Of a DNA stretch of 64,000 nucleotides, positions 16,510-25,131 are shown one piece after another. Every line of letters begins with the position of its first letter. Within the stretch, counting starts at the first letter, position 1. A program made the position numbers and the translations under genes. Source of the stretch: Streptomyces clavuligerus (GTDB taxonomy: Bacteria; Actinomycetota; Actinomycetes; Streptomycetales; Streptomycetaceae); assembly GCF_005519465.1 (NCBI RefSeq), contig NZ_CP027859.1, positions 1,302,001 to 1,366,000 of the forward strand. The letters are read 5' to 3'. The notes beneath the pieces were generated by a model, which saw only the letters and a list, made by a program, of their open reading frames with translations, made no database searches and was not told where the DNA came from.

Positions 16510-17307
16510 TCACCGTGCTCGCCCCTTCGCCTCGTCCGGGCCGTGCGCCGCCCGTCCGCCCATGCCTGCCGCCCGTCCGCCCGAGGTGGTCTCCCGTTCG
16601 CTCGCGGCGGGCAGCAGCAGCTCGGTCCCCGGCCGCAGCCGCATCGGGTCGTCGACGGAGTTCGCCTCGGCGATCAGCCGCCACCGCCCCGCGTCCCCGT
16701 ACTCCCGCCACGCCAGCGAGGGCAGGGTGTCCCCGGCCACGGTGCGGTGGATCCGGTGTGCCGAGAGCGCCCCCGAGGTCGGGTTCTGCCTCTTGGTCGC
16801 GGTGGCGATCTCCGTCAGCGCCAGCGAACAGGTCGCCCGCAGCGGCATCCCGTTCGGACTGAACAGCGTGTACGTGGCGTCCACGCTCGTCACATACGCG
16901 GTGAACTGCACCGTCGAGAACGCGCCCCAGGAGAACCGCACCCACGGCGGCGACGGCGCCTTGGCCGCGATGGACTGCGGTGTCACCTCGCAGCACGAGA
17001 GCAGCAGGGCCACCTGGTCCTGAACGGTCGCCGCGCCCGGGGTCCCCGACGCGTCGAGGAACACCTCCAGCCGCAGATTGGCCGGGTGGGCGCCGGTGAA
17101 CTTCGCCGGGGCGCCCCGGGTGTACGCGACGGCCGGCGGTGTGGTCCAGCTCGCCGAGCGGCCCAGCCGGAGCTGCGAGGGGTTGAACCGGAACCGCACC
17201 TCGCCGAGCGGGCCACCGGGGTCGCCCGCCAGATCCGTCGGCGGGCTGAGGATGGCGAGGACGGCGCGCGAGAGTCCGGCGGATGGATTGCCGACGGGGG
17301 TGGACAC
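16510..17307 (-). CDS. eCIS LysM-domain tube/spike adaptor (Cis7/Afp7-like)
   Basis: A 265-residue protein. The N-terminal three-quarters hold beta-rich tail-adaptor sequence (GEVRFRFNPSQLRLGRSASW, FTAYVTSVDATYTLFSPNGM). A LysM-like module follows at about residues 185-240 (HRTVAGDTLPSLAWREYGD, then WRLIAEANSV), and the Gly/Arg-rich tail is disordered. In contractile tails this protein (T4 gp53 / Afp7 group) links the tube hub to the baseplate; here LysM is structural rather than wall-degrading. The GTG start at 17307 lies only three bases after the stop of the second tube gene. Confidence 0.9.
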   Translation of the reverse strand: MSTPVGNPSAGLSRAVLAILSPPTDLAGDPGGPLGEVRFRFNPSQLRLGRSASWTTPPAVAYTRGAPAKFTGAHPANLRLEVFLDASGTPGAATVQDQVALLLSCCEVTPQSIAAKAPSPPWVRFSWGAFSTVQFTAYVTSVDATYTLFSPNGMPLRATCSLALTEIATATKRQNPTSGALSAHRIHRTVAGDTLPSLAWREYGDAGRWRLIAEANSVDDPMRLRPGTELLLPAASERETTSGGRAAGMGGRAAHGPDEAKGRAR

Positions 17308-17310
17308 GGG

Positions 17311-17748
17311 TCACGCACCCCCCGCGTCGGTGAAGCCGTGATGGGCGATCTCCAGGGTCTCGGTCGCCACCGCCGGACTCTCCGGATTCAGCGTCGGCCC
17401 CGTCCAGCTCACCGGCAGCACCTCCATCAGGCCCCACTGGGCCACGATCGAGCCGTCGGCGCGCAGGGCGGCGATCTGCGCGGTGGGGCGGGTGATTCCG
17501 GTGGTGACCGAGGAGATCCAGGTGGCGACCCGTGCCGTGTCGGCGGTCAGCGGACGGGTCAGCCGGATGGTGGAGAAGTTCACCCGGGTGGGCAACTGCC
17601 AGACGAACCCGTTGTTCCCGCCCTCCTGGTGCCGCTCGATCTCCACGGTGGAGGACAGCCCCTCACAGCCGTTGAACAGGCCGAGGTTCTGCCCGTCGAC
17701 GGTGAGGGTGAAGAAGACGGTGGAGCCGGGGTCAGGGGTGGCGGGCAT
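17311..17748 (-). CDS. eCIS tube protein 2, gp19-like (Cis5-like)
   Basis: A 145-residue tail-tube protein of the T4 gp19-like / TIGR02241 type: STVFFTLTVDGQNLGLFNGC, EGLSSTVEIERHQEGG, NFSTIRLTRPLT. Contractile injection systems carry a main tube gene plus one or two specialised paralogues that form the first rings near the baseplate. Because this copy sits beside the LysM adaptor and far from the sheath, it is probably the baseplate-proximal ring. It is clearly divergent from the tube gene at 22613-23056. Confidence 0.92.
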   Translation of the reverse strand: MPATPDPGSTVFFTLTVDGQNLGLFNGCEGLSSTVEIERHQEGGNNGFVWQLPTRVNFSTIRLTRPLTADTARVATWISSVTTGITRPTAQIAALRADGSIVAQWGLMEVLPVSWTGPTLNPESPAVATETLEIAHHGFTDAGGA

Positions 17749-17814
17749 GGTATCCGGGTTCTCCGCGGGTGGGTGGGGACGGATCGGGATCGGGAACGGG
17801 GCAGGGGGCGCGGG

Positions 17815-20800
17815 TCAGCCGTCCCGCAGCCGGCCCACCCGTTCCCGGTCCCCGCGCAACTCGGCCCTGAGCAGCCGGGACAGCGGGGCGACGAGTCGGC
17901 GCGCGAGCCGGTCGAGATCCTGGGGGGTGGGGTCGGCGGCGGTGTCGTCGGCGGGGGGCGGTGGTTGCGGCGGCTGGGGTTGCGGTGGCTGCGGTGGCTG
18001 CGGTGGGGGAGTGGCGCGTGGCTGGACCACGGGGACGGGTGGTGCGGGCGCCGGTGCCGATGCGGGCGCCGGTACCGCGGATCTCGCGATCGTGATCGGT
18101 GCCGGGGGAACGGGAAGGGCGGGGGCGGGTGCGGAGAGGGCGGCGGGCCGTGGCGCGGGGCCGGGGCCGAGAGGGACCGGTGCCGCGGTGGTGCTCCTCC
18201 GGTCACCCGGCTCGATCCGCCGCAGCGGTGCCGGACCGCCACCGCCAGGGGGAGGGGGCGCCGGTGCCGTCGGTGGTGTCGGACCGCTTCCGTGGGAGAC
18301 CGTCAACGGGCGGGACGAGGCCAGCGGCCCGCCGGAGGGGGCGCGTTGAAGGGCGGGGAGGGGGACCTGCACACGGGGGAGGGGCACCGGGTCCGGTGCG
18401 GGGGGTGGGGCTGCCGGTGCCGGTGATGATGGCGGCGGCGGTGGTGGTGATGGTGGAGCGGTGGTCCGTTGCACGGGCGCGCCGGGCGACGGCGCCGGAC
18501 CTGCGGAGAGGGGCGCGCCGATGGAGGACCGTCGCCGCGAACCGCCGGGCCCGGGGCCCTCGGGCGCCCGGTCCCGGGTGGTCCGCCTCACCACGGGCCG
18601 CCGCTGGACGAACGGTCCGCGTTCCTCGGGGGCAGGGCTCCCCGCGCCGGTGGGGGAGACCGGCGCGGGGAGGGCGGGCGATGCCTCCGGCGCCGGAGGC
18701 ATCGCCAGGGGCTTCCCCACGGCGGCGATCCGCCGCGAGGGCACCACAGGCCGCGGAGACACCGTCAACGGCGCACCCCCCACCACCGCCCGCACCACCG
18801 GCGCCGGAGCGCCGCTTCCACCCCTGACGGCCGGACCGGACACCCCGGTGCCCTCGACGGCGGGTGCTCGCTGAACGGCCGGGGCCGGGGTCGGGGCCGA
18901 GGCCGGGGTCGGGGCTGCGGTGCGTCGGTTGTCGGCGGGGCGGGGCGCGGCTGTTGTGCCGTTCGCGGTCCGCTGCACGCCGGGGGAGCGTGGAGCGGGC
19001 TGCTGGTGCGGTGGTTCAGGTTCGGGGGTGTGCCTCGGGGAGGTGTCTCCGCCTCCGGCGGGGGCTCGTTGAACGGTGCGTTCGGCAGCGGTGGGCGGGG
19101 CCGTGGTGTCGTTGGCGGGCGTGGTCCGTGGGGCGGGTGGTGCGTGCTCGTCCCCGGCGGGGGCTCGTTGGATGCTGGGTGTGGGTGTGGGTGGGGGTGT
19201 GGTCCGGAGTGCGGGCTGCTGTTGTGGTCCGGCGCCGGGCGCGGGCGAGGCGTCCTCGCTCCTGGCGGGGGCTCCGGTGGTGGGCGCGGGTGGGGTGTGC
19301 CCGGCCGGAGCGGCGGCTCGTTGAACGGTGGTGTCGACGGCGGGCGTGCGTGGGGTGTCCTCGCCTCTGGCGGGGCGTTGGGCTGTGGTGGCGGGCTGCT
19401 GTTGCCGTGTTTCGGTGATGTGCGCGGGGGCGGCGCGTTCGTTCGGGGCGATGGCTCGTCGGACGGTGGTGTCGGCGGTGGGCCGGTCGTCGGCCGGGGC
19501 GTCGTTCGTGGCTGTGGCCTCGGTGGCGCGCTGCTGTCGTGGTCCGGCGCCGGGTGCCCGTGGGGTGTCTTCGCTCCTGGCGGGGGCCCGTTGAACGGTG
19601 CTGTCGGCCGTGGGCCGGTCGCCGGTCGGGGCGGGGCCGGGGGTGCTGGTGATGTCCCCCGGTGCCGGGCGCGGACCGGGAGCCGGGGTCCGGGCCCGTT
19701 GGACGGCGGGGGCATCGGCGGACGACGACTCGGTTCGCGGGGATGCGTTGACGGGCGCGGAAGCGGCAACGGGGTTCCGGGGCACAGGCTCCGCGCCCCG
19801 GACGCCCCGGACGCCCCGGCCTTGCCCGGTCGACGTACGGGCCCCCTCGGCCGGACGCCCTCCGGGGCCGTCGATCCGGCCGGGTCCGGGCACGGGGCCG
19901 CTACCGCCGGGCACGGAGCGCTGTACGTCCTGCCTCCTGCCGTCGCGCGGGTCCGGCACGGAACCGCCGTCCATGGGCGCGCCGGTGGCCGCCCGGCCTT
20001 CGGTACGGACCGCCCGGGTCCGCTGTGCGGGGGCCACGGGGCTACTGATGCCGGGGTCGGCGCCGATGCCTGTCGCCCCACCGCCTTCTGAGAGGGCACG
20101 GGGGAGGGCGGGGGCTGGGGCGCTGCTGGCAGGGGTTCGTTGTACGGCGGGTCGGGGTGCCTGTGGGGTGGTCGGGGTGGCCGACGGTGTGCTGGCACTG
20201 GGTGCGCGGCCGGGGGCGGAGTCGGTGACGGGGCTGTCGACGGTCGGTTCGCTGCCTGCACGGGTGAGGGTGGGGGCGTCGTCGTTCACGGCGGGGGCTC
20301 GCTGCACGGCGGGCCCGAGACTCTCCGGAGTGGTCGCGGGGACCGGAGCGGGTGACGGCGCGCCGATATGGGGTGTGCGGCTGGAGGCGGAGTCGGTGAC
20401 GGGGCTGTCGACGGTCTGTGCCCCGCCGGTGTTGGCGGTGGCGGCTGTGTCGTTCATGGCGGGGGTTCGTTGTACGGCGGGCTGGGGTGTCTGTGGGGTG
20501 GCCGACGGTGTGCCGGCACTGGGTGTGCGGCTGGAGGCGGGATTGGTTCCGGGGCTGTCGACGGTCTGTTCCCGGCCGGTGGTGGTGGGGGCTGTGTCGT
20601 TCACGGTGGGGGTTCGTTGTACGGCGGGCTGGGGTGTTTCCGGGGTGGTTGGGGTGCCTGGAGCGGTTGACGGTGTGCTGGCACTGGGTGTGCGGCTGGA
20701 AGCGGAATCGGTACCCCGGTTGACGACGGTCTGTTCCCGGCCGGTGTTGGTGAGGGTGGCGGGGGTTCGTTGTACGGCGGGTCGGGGTGCCTGTGGGGTG

Positions 20801-21960
20801 GCCGGGGGGCCCGAGGCGGGTGACGGCGCGCCGCCACCGGGCGTATGGCCGGATGCGGAGTCGGTACCCGGGCCGACGACGGTCCGCCCTCCGCCCGAGG
20901 CGTCGGCGGCGTCGGCGGCGTTCACCGCTGTCGGCCGTGCACCCGCGTCCGCGTCCGTACCCGCGCCCGTACCCGTCCGATCCGATCCCGCTGGGGAGCC
21001 GGACCGGCCGGGACCGGCGGTCCGCCCGCCGCCGTCCGGGGTGGAACGCTGCACCGGCGTGGTGGCCTCGGCCCCCGGGGTGGGCACGGACGGGCGCGGG
21101 GCCGCCGGGACGCGTCCCCCGCCCTCTCGGCCTCCGCCGCCCCGCGCTTCCCGCGCTTCCCGTGGTGGTGCTGAGCCTCCGGAACGGGTCGACCGGCCCG
21201 GGTCGCCGACCGTGGCCCGCCGCCCCGTTGTGACGTCTTCCCCACCCGGCCCGGACGGCCTGTCCGCGGTGGACGCGGCGGACCGCCGCTGCACAGCGTC
21301 GACCGGCCCCGGCCCCGGCCCCGTTCCCGTCCCCACCGCCTCCGCCGCCCTCGTTCCCCGCACCGTTCCGGACTGCGGAGTCCCGGATTCCGGCGCCTCC
21401 GGCAGATCCGGGACGACACGCGGCAGATCCGGGCCACCAGCGGCCGGGCCACCAGGAACGGCACGCGGCGAATCCGGAGCACGCGGCGCATCCGGAGTGC
21501 GCGGCCCCTCCAGGCCCCCCGGCGCATCGGACCCGCCGCCTCCGCGCCGCGCCACGGGCAGCCGCTGAACGGGCAGGGACCCCCCGGGGGAGCCCCCCAC
21601 CGGGGGCCCGGCGACCGGGGTGAGGACATCGCGGACGACACCGTGGGGCGCGTCGCCGTCGACGGCGTGGCCGACGCCCCCGCCGACGAAGGAGTGGTGC
21701 CGATGGGTGGCCAGCCGATCGGCGAAACCGAGGTCCGCGGTCAGCCGGGGTGCGCCCAGCGCGCGCTGGATGGGGGCGGTGACCGTCCAGCCCGCCTCAG
21801 GACCGCCCCCGACCGGAGCAGCGGGCTCCGGAGCGGCGGAGGCCACGTCGGAGGGCATGGCGGAGGTCACGGCGGAGGACTCCGGGGCGGCGGAAGCGTC
21901 CGGGGCGCCCCCGTCACCCGTCCCCTGCCCGCCGCCCCGCAGCCGAGCCAACCAGCCCAT
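17815..21960 (-). CDS. 1381-residue Pro/Ala-rich QR-repeat protein of the eCIS operon
   Basis: The ordered ends flank a very long disordered middle. N-terminal: MGWLARLRGGG, then WTVTAPIQRALGAPRL and a short conserved block to about residue 130. C-terminal: a predicted helix LDRLARRLVAPLSRLLRAEL. Between them are dozens of short units around VQRxP, with the unit AVQRTPA recurring roughly every 55-60 residues between about residues 395 and 620. The paired glutamine-arginine motif also occurs in DUF4157 eCIS-core proteins. Conserved tips plus a long linker would suit a tape-measure, scaffold or cargo-adaptor role; no family assigns it firmly. It lies between the small assembly genes and tube 2, the usual place of a length-determining gene. 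The opposite strand is also open over long stretches, but only this frame has gene starts, operon fit and conserved ends. Confidence 0.7.
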   Translation of the reverse strand: MGWLARLRGGGQGTGDGGAPDASAAPESSAVTSAMPSDVASAAPEPAAPVGGGPEAGWTVTAPIQRALGAPRLTADLGFADRLATHRHHSFVGGGVGHAVDGDAPHGVVRDVLTPVAGPPVGGSPGGSLPVQRLPVARRGGGGSDAPGGLEGPRTPDAPRAPDSPRAVPGGPAAGGPDLPRVVPDLPEAPESGTPQSGTVRGTRAAEAVGTGTGPGPGPVDAVQRRSAASTADRPSGPGGEDVTTGRRATVGDPGRSTRSGGSAPPREAREARGGGGREGGGRVPAAPRPSVPTPGAEATTPVQRSTPDGGGRTAGPGRSGSPAGSDRTGTGAGTDADAGARPTAVNAADAADASGGGRTVVGPGTDSASGHTPGGGAPSPASGPPATPQAPRPAVQRTPATLTNTGREQTVVNRGTDSASSRTPSASTPSTAPGTPTTPETPQPAVQRTPTVNDTAPTTTGREQTVDSPGTNPASSRTPSAGTPSATPQTPQPAVQRTPAMNDTAATANTGGAQTVDSPVTDSASSRTPHIGAPSPAPVPATTPESLGPAVQRAPAVNDDAPTLTRAGSEPTVDSPVTDSAPGRAPSASTPSATPTTPQAPRPAVQRTPASSAPAPALPRALSEGGGATGIGADPGISSPVAPAQRTRAVRTEGRAATGAPMDGGSVPDPRDGRRQDVQRSVPGGSGPVPGPGRIDGPGGRPAEGARTSTGQGRGVRGVRGAEPVPRNPVAASAPVNASPRTESSSADAPAVQRARTPAPGPRPAPGDITSTPGPAPTGDRPTADSTVQRAPARSEDTPRAPGAGPRQQRATEATATNDAPADDRPTADTTVRRAIAPNERAAPAHITETRQQQPATTAQRPARGEDTPRTPAVDTTVQRAAAPAGHTPPAPTTGAPARSEDASPAPGAGPQQQPALRTTPPPTPTPSIQRAPAGDEHAPPAPRTTPANDTTAPPTAAERTVQRAPAGGGDTSPRHTPEPEPPHQQPAPRSPGVQRTANGTTAAPRPADNRRTAAPTPASAPTPAPAVQRAPAVEGTGVSGPAVRGGSGAPAPVVRAVVGGAPLTVSPRPVVPSRRIAAVGKPLAMPPAPEASPALPAPVSPTGAGSPAPEERGPFVQRRPVVRRTTRDRAPEGPGPGGSRRRSSIGAPLSAGPAPSPGAPVQRTTAPPSPPPPPPSSPAPAAPPPAPDPVPLPRVQVPLPALQRAPSGGPLASSRPLTVSHGSGPTPPTAPAPPPPGGGGPAPLRRIEPGDRRSTTAAPVPLGPGPAPRPAALSAPAPALPVPPAPITIARSAVPAPASAPAPAPPVPVVQPRATPPPQPPQPPQPQPPQPPPPADDTAADPTPQDLDRLARRLVAPLSRLLRAELRGDRERVGRLRDG

Positions 21961-21966
21961 CCCTCG

Positions 21967-22125
21967 TCACCCCTGCCCTTCGTCCTGCCCCACCAGGGCG
22001 GCCACCCGCCGTACGTACGCCCGCCGGTCGGCGTGCTCCAGATCGAGGATCGAGTCCATCCCCCAGTGCAGGTGGAAGGCCAGGTACGCGGTTTCCTCCT
22101 CGATCCGGTCGGCCGCGTACGTCAC
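21967..22125 (-). CDS. small conserved eCIS protein (DUF6760-like, 52 aa)
   Basis: Only 52 residues, with a strongly helical pattern: DRIEEETAYLAFHLHWGMDS, ILDLEHADRRAYVRRVAAL. The GTG start at 22125 overlaps the upstream stop (GTGA). Small proteins of this kind sit between the assembly chaperone-like gene and the tape-measure position in contractile phage tails and injection systems. By analogy it may be the second product of a tail-chaperone pair. It ends six bases before the 1381-residue protein begins. Confidence 0.75.
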   Translation of the reverse strand: MTYAADRIEEETAYLAFHLHWGMDSILDLEHADRRAYVRRVAALVGQDEGQG

Positions 22126-22613
22126 GATTCCCCCAGGCGGCTCCCGGCCAGCTCCACCTCGAACGACTCCTCGCAGTGCGGGCACGCCACGGCCGCCCGG
22201 GTGTGGCCCTCGGCGTTGATCTGCCGATAGAAGTCCTGGAGGAAGGCGAGGTCGGAGGCGAACATCTGCTCCACCGTGCCGTCGTGGACGGCGGGCAGCG
22301 TGCCGAGCCGGGTGATGACCCGGCCGAGCAGGACCACCGACAGATACGCGGGGTTCTCGCGCACCCGTATGTCCCGCAGCGGCACCAGCTCGTCGCGGGC
22401 CGTGGCCAGACGCATGGCCCCGTGCCGGTGGACCGTGCCGCTCTCGTCGAGGTAGCCGCGCGGCAGCTCGAACGCGAACTCGGTCCGCAGGGGCGCGGAC
22501 CGCCCGCCCGCCCCACCGCCACCGGTGGCCTCGTGGACACCGGTGACCCCACCGGTCCCGGGAAACCCCGGTGCCCCGGCGGACCCCGGTGCCCCGGGCG
22601 CTTCCCGTCGCAT
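22122..22613 (-). CDS. eCIS tail-assembly protein with C-terminal CxxC
   Basis: A 163-residue protein. The first 40 residues are Gly/Ala/Pro-rich and disordered. The core RTEFAFELPRGYLDESGTVH and AYLSVVLLGRVITRLGTLPA resembles phage tail assembly/chaperone proteins. The end carries a CPHC pair (VACPHCEESFEVEL) that could hold zinc only as a half site, perhaps in a dimer. Its ATG overlaps the tube-gene stop (TGATG). Position between tube and tape-measure candidate matches the G/GT chaperones of phage lambda, which supports an assembly role; this is inference. Confidence 0.78.
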   Translation of the reverse strand: MRREAPGAPGSAGAPGFPGTGGVTGVHEATGGGGAGGRSAPLRTEFAFELPRGYLDESGTVHRHGAMRLATARDELVPLRDIRVRENPAYLSVVLLGRVITRLGTLPAVHDGTVEQMFASDLAFLQDFYRQINAEGHTRAAVACPHCEESFEVELAGSRLGES

Positions 22614-23056
22614 CAGCCGAGCGTCAGTTCTTCGAAGGTGATGGTGATCGTCTCGGTCAGGGCCGAGGTGTCACCCGCCTTCGCCGAGCTGACCTCCACC
22701 TTGCTGCACCACGCGTTGCTGAGGTTGTAGCGCTTGACCGGCCGCCGCTCGTAGTCCATGAAGATGATGCTGGCGTTCTTGCGGGCCGAGCCCATGTTCC
22801 CCTCGATGGACTCCCTGATCCACTGGGTGAACACCGCCGACTGGGTCGCGCCGCGGACCACCGTGCACTCCCCGGCCTTGCGGGCTCCGGGCAGCTTCTT
22901 CACCATCGGCTGCCCGTTCGCGGACACCTGCTTGTACTCGATGACGTCCTGATCCATCGTGAGGCTGCTGACCTCCTGGAGGAACTCGACCATGACACCG
23001 TCGATCTGGATGCCGAAATTATGTGCGACGAGGGCATCGCCGGGCTGAAGAGACAT
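22613..23056 (-). CDS. eCIS main inner-tube protein, gp19-like (Cis1-like)
   Basis: A 147-residue tube protein: MSLQPGDALVAHNFGIQIDG, EFLQEVSSLTMDQDVIEYKQ, KLPGARKAGECTVVRG, and the end ITITFEELTLG. This is the standard T4 gp19-like fold that stacks as hexameric rings to form the conduit expelled on contraction. It follows the sheath gene by 87 bases, the usual sheath-tube order. Its extreme similarity of pattern to other Streptomyces CIS tubes makes the call safe. Confidence 0.96.
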   Translation of the reverse strand: MSLQPGDALVAHNFGIQIDGVMVEFLQEVSSLTMDQDVIEYKQVSANGQPMVKKLPGARKAGECTVVRGATQSAVFTQWIRESIEGNMGSARKNASIIFMDYERRPVKRYNLSNAWCSKVEVSSAKAGDTSALTETITITFEELTLG

Positions 23057-23143
23057 AGCGGATCACTCCTGTGCTGAACGGGACGAGGGGGACGGGAAGC
23101 GGACCGGCTGCGCGGACGGAAGCGCGGAGCGCGGAGGGGGGGG

Positions 23144-24751
23144 TCACTCCTCCAGTTCGGCGCCGCCCCCGGAGATCTGCGCCATCCGGAAGACCACGAA
23201 CTCGGCGGGCTTGACCGGCGCGATACCGATCTCGCAGACCACCCGGCCCAGGTCCACGGACTCCGGGGGGTTGGTCTCCTCGTCGCACTTCACATAGAAC
23301 GCGTCCTCGGGCCGCTGCCCGAACAGCGCGCCCGAACGCCACTCCGTGACCAGGAAGGCCGAGATATTGCGCCGGATGCGCGCCCACAGCGCCTGGTCGT
23401 TGGGCTCGAAGACCACCCACTGGGTGCCGACGAGGATCGACTCCTCCAGATAGTTGAAGTACCGGCGCACATTGAGGTACCGCCAGGCCGCGTCGGAGCT
23501 GAGGGTCCGCGCCCCCCACACCCGGACGCCCCGCCCCGGGAAGGCCCGGATGCAGTTGATCCCCGTCGGGTTGAGGAGGTCCTGCTCCCCCCGGGTGATC
23601 TGGAGGTCCAGGTCGACCGCGCCGCGCACCACCTCGTTGGCAGGTGCCTTGTGCACACCGCGCTCGAAGTCGTTCCGGGCCCACACACCGGCCATATGGC
23701 CCGACGGCGGCACACTGCGGGTCTGCCCGGTCGACGGATCGAAGATCTTGACCCAGGGGTAGTAGACGGCCGCGTACCGCGAGTCGTACCCCGCCGTCTC
23801 CATCCGCCAGGCGCGGACCTGCTGGGCGTTCAGACCCGGCGGCGTGTCCAGGACGGCCATCCGGTCGCCCATCAGCTCACAGTGCGCGATCAGACCGAGC
23901 TGGACGGCTTTGACCTGCTCCAGATCGATCAGGCCCCGCTGATGGGCGGACATCAGATCCGGCACGGCGACCATGCTCACCGCGTCGATCGCCTCCAGAC
24001 CGCCGAAGCCGGTGCGGTCGGCGGAGTCCCCGATGAACCGGGTCGGCCCGAGCCCGCCTCCCGCCGCGTCCGGAACCACCGGAGCGGCCCCACCGGCGGT
24101 CCCCGGCGCGGGGGCCGGCGGCTCCAGGGCGACGGTCTGCGGCTCCGGCTTGGCGAGCTGGCCGCCCGTCCGCGCCTCCTCGATCACGATCGTCCGGGAA
24201 CGCTGCCGGACCTGCGTGACCACGTAGTTCTTCGCGGACTTGCGATGGCTGACGTCGAAGGACTCCACGACGGTGTCGCCGTCCTTGACGACGAGGGTGA
24301 ACCGGTCGGCGTTCCCCTCACCCTCCGGGTGCGCCACCTCGACGGTGAGACCGCCGCCGTCCGCACCGGCCGCGACGGCCGACACGGTGAACGGCCCCAG
24401 CGCCGCCGGCCGCCCCGGCGGCAACTGCGCGGGCGCGTCCGCCACGGCCCCCGCTCCCGGGGCGGCGGCCGGGTAGGTGCCGTCGGACGTGCCGCCGATC
24501 CGGATCACGTACGCGGCGCTGCCACCGTTGTTGAAGAAGCCGTAGACGGCCTGCGCCAGGTAGTACCCGTCCGTGAACTCGCCGAACTCGGCCACGTACT
24601 GGGACCAGTTGGTCACCAGCGTCGGCTCGTTCAGCACACCGGTGGGTGCCAGGCCGACGAAGGCAGCCACCGACGTCCCGATGCCCTCGATGGGCCGGGA
24701 GCCGCTGGCGACCTCTTCGACATAGACACCGGGGGACAGGTAGTTGGGCAT
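23144..24751 (-). CDS. eCIS contractile sheath protein (Cis2-like)
   Basis: A 535-residue sheath subunit. The N-terminus PNYLSPGVYVEEVASGSRPI is diagnostic, and the C-terminal handshake domain (DLQITRGEQDLLNPTGINCI, FPGRGVRVWGARTLS, NPPESVDLGRVVCEIGIAPV) is full length. An inserted domain of about 150 residues (roughly 85-235) has Ala/Pro/Gly-rich edges and would project from the particle surface. The ATG at 24751 has GGGAGAG eight bases upstream; the frame extends further but without homology. It is the first gene of the operon running to 9727, so its promoter lies in 24752-25131. Confidence 0.96.
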   Translation of the reverse strand: MPNYLSPGVYVEEVASGSRPIEGIGTSVAAFVGLAPTGVLNEPTLVTNWSQYVAEFGEFTDGYYLAQAVYGFFNNGGSAAYVIRIGGTSDGTYPAAAPGAGAVADAPAQLPPGRPAALGPFTVSAVAAGADGGGLTVEVAHPEGEGNADRFTLVVKDGDTVVESFDVSHRKSAKNYVVTQVRQRSRTIVIEEARTGGQLAKPEPQTVALEPPAPAPGTAGGAAPVVPDAAGGGLGPTRFIGDSADRTGFGGLEAIDAVSMVAVPDLMSAHQRGLIDLEQVKAVQLGLIAHCELMGDRMAVLDTPPGLNAQQVRAWRMETAGYDSRYAAVYYPWVKIFDPSTGQTRSVPPSGHMAGVWARNDFERGVHKAPANEVVRGAVDLDLQITRGEQDLLNPTGINCIRAFPGRGVRVWGARTLSSDAAWRYLNVRRYFNYLEESILVGTQWVVFEPNDQALWARIRRNISAFLVTEWRSGALFGQRPEDAFYVKCDEETNPPESVDLGRVVCEIGIAPVKPAEFVVFRMAQISGGGAELEE

Positions 24752-25131
24752 GAGGCGCTCTCCCGGAACGAATGAGGGGGATGCATGACGGAACGCATGC
24801 ATGAACGAGAGGAATGCGGGGGATGGCGAGAGGACGAGCAGACGACAAGCGGAGTGACAACGGGCCGCGCCGGACGCCTGGGTGCACAGGACGGACCGGC
24901 GACACGGGGTCCGGCCCCGACCCTGACCCATCGAGGGCGCCCGGGGCAGGGATGCGCGTACCTCCGTCGGGGCAACCACGGATGCCCGAAAGGACCTGCG
25001 GGGCCCGGCCGGACCCGTTCCGCCCCATCCCCGCCCGGGATCTCCCGGGCCGGGTCGGACCCGGCCGGACGCCCACCGATACCGTTTCCCCGCACACGCC
25101 GACGACCGACCGAAAGGGCAAGGTGACGGCC
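24752..25131. other. divergent promoter region between sheath operon and SARP gene
   Basis: 380 bases without a gene of their own. Near the sheath end there are repeated GCATGA/GCATGCATGA units (24782-24805) that could be regulator-binding half sites. The rest is GC-rich with no clear -10/-35 hexamers. The neighbouring SARP at 25132 is the obvious candidate to bind here. Confidence 0.45.

Noticed and set aside
18469..21568. Large plus-strand frames rich in Gly, Arg and Val opposite the QR-repeat gene
   Set aside because: They mirror the repeats of the minus-strand gene. Only the minus frame has conserved ends and operon-consistent start and stop.
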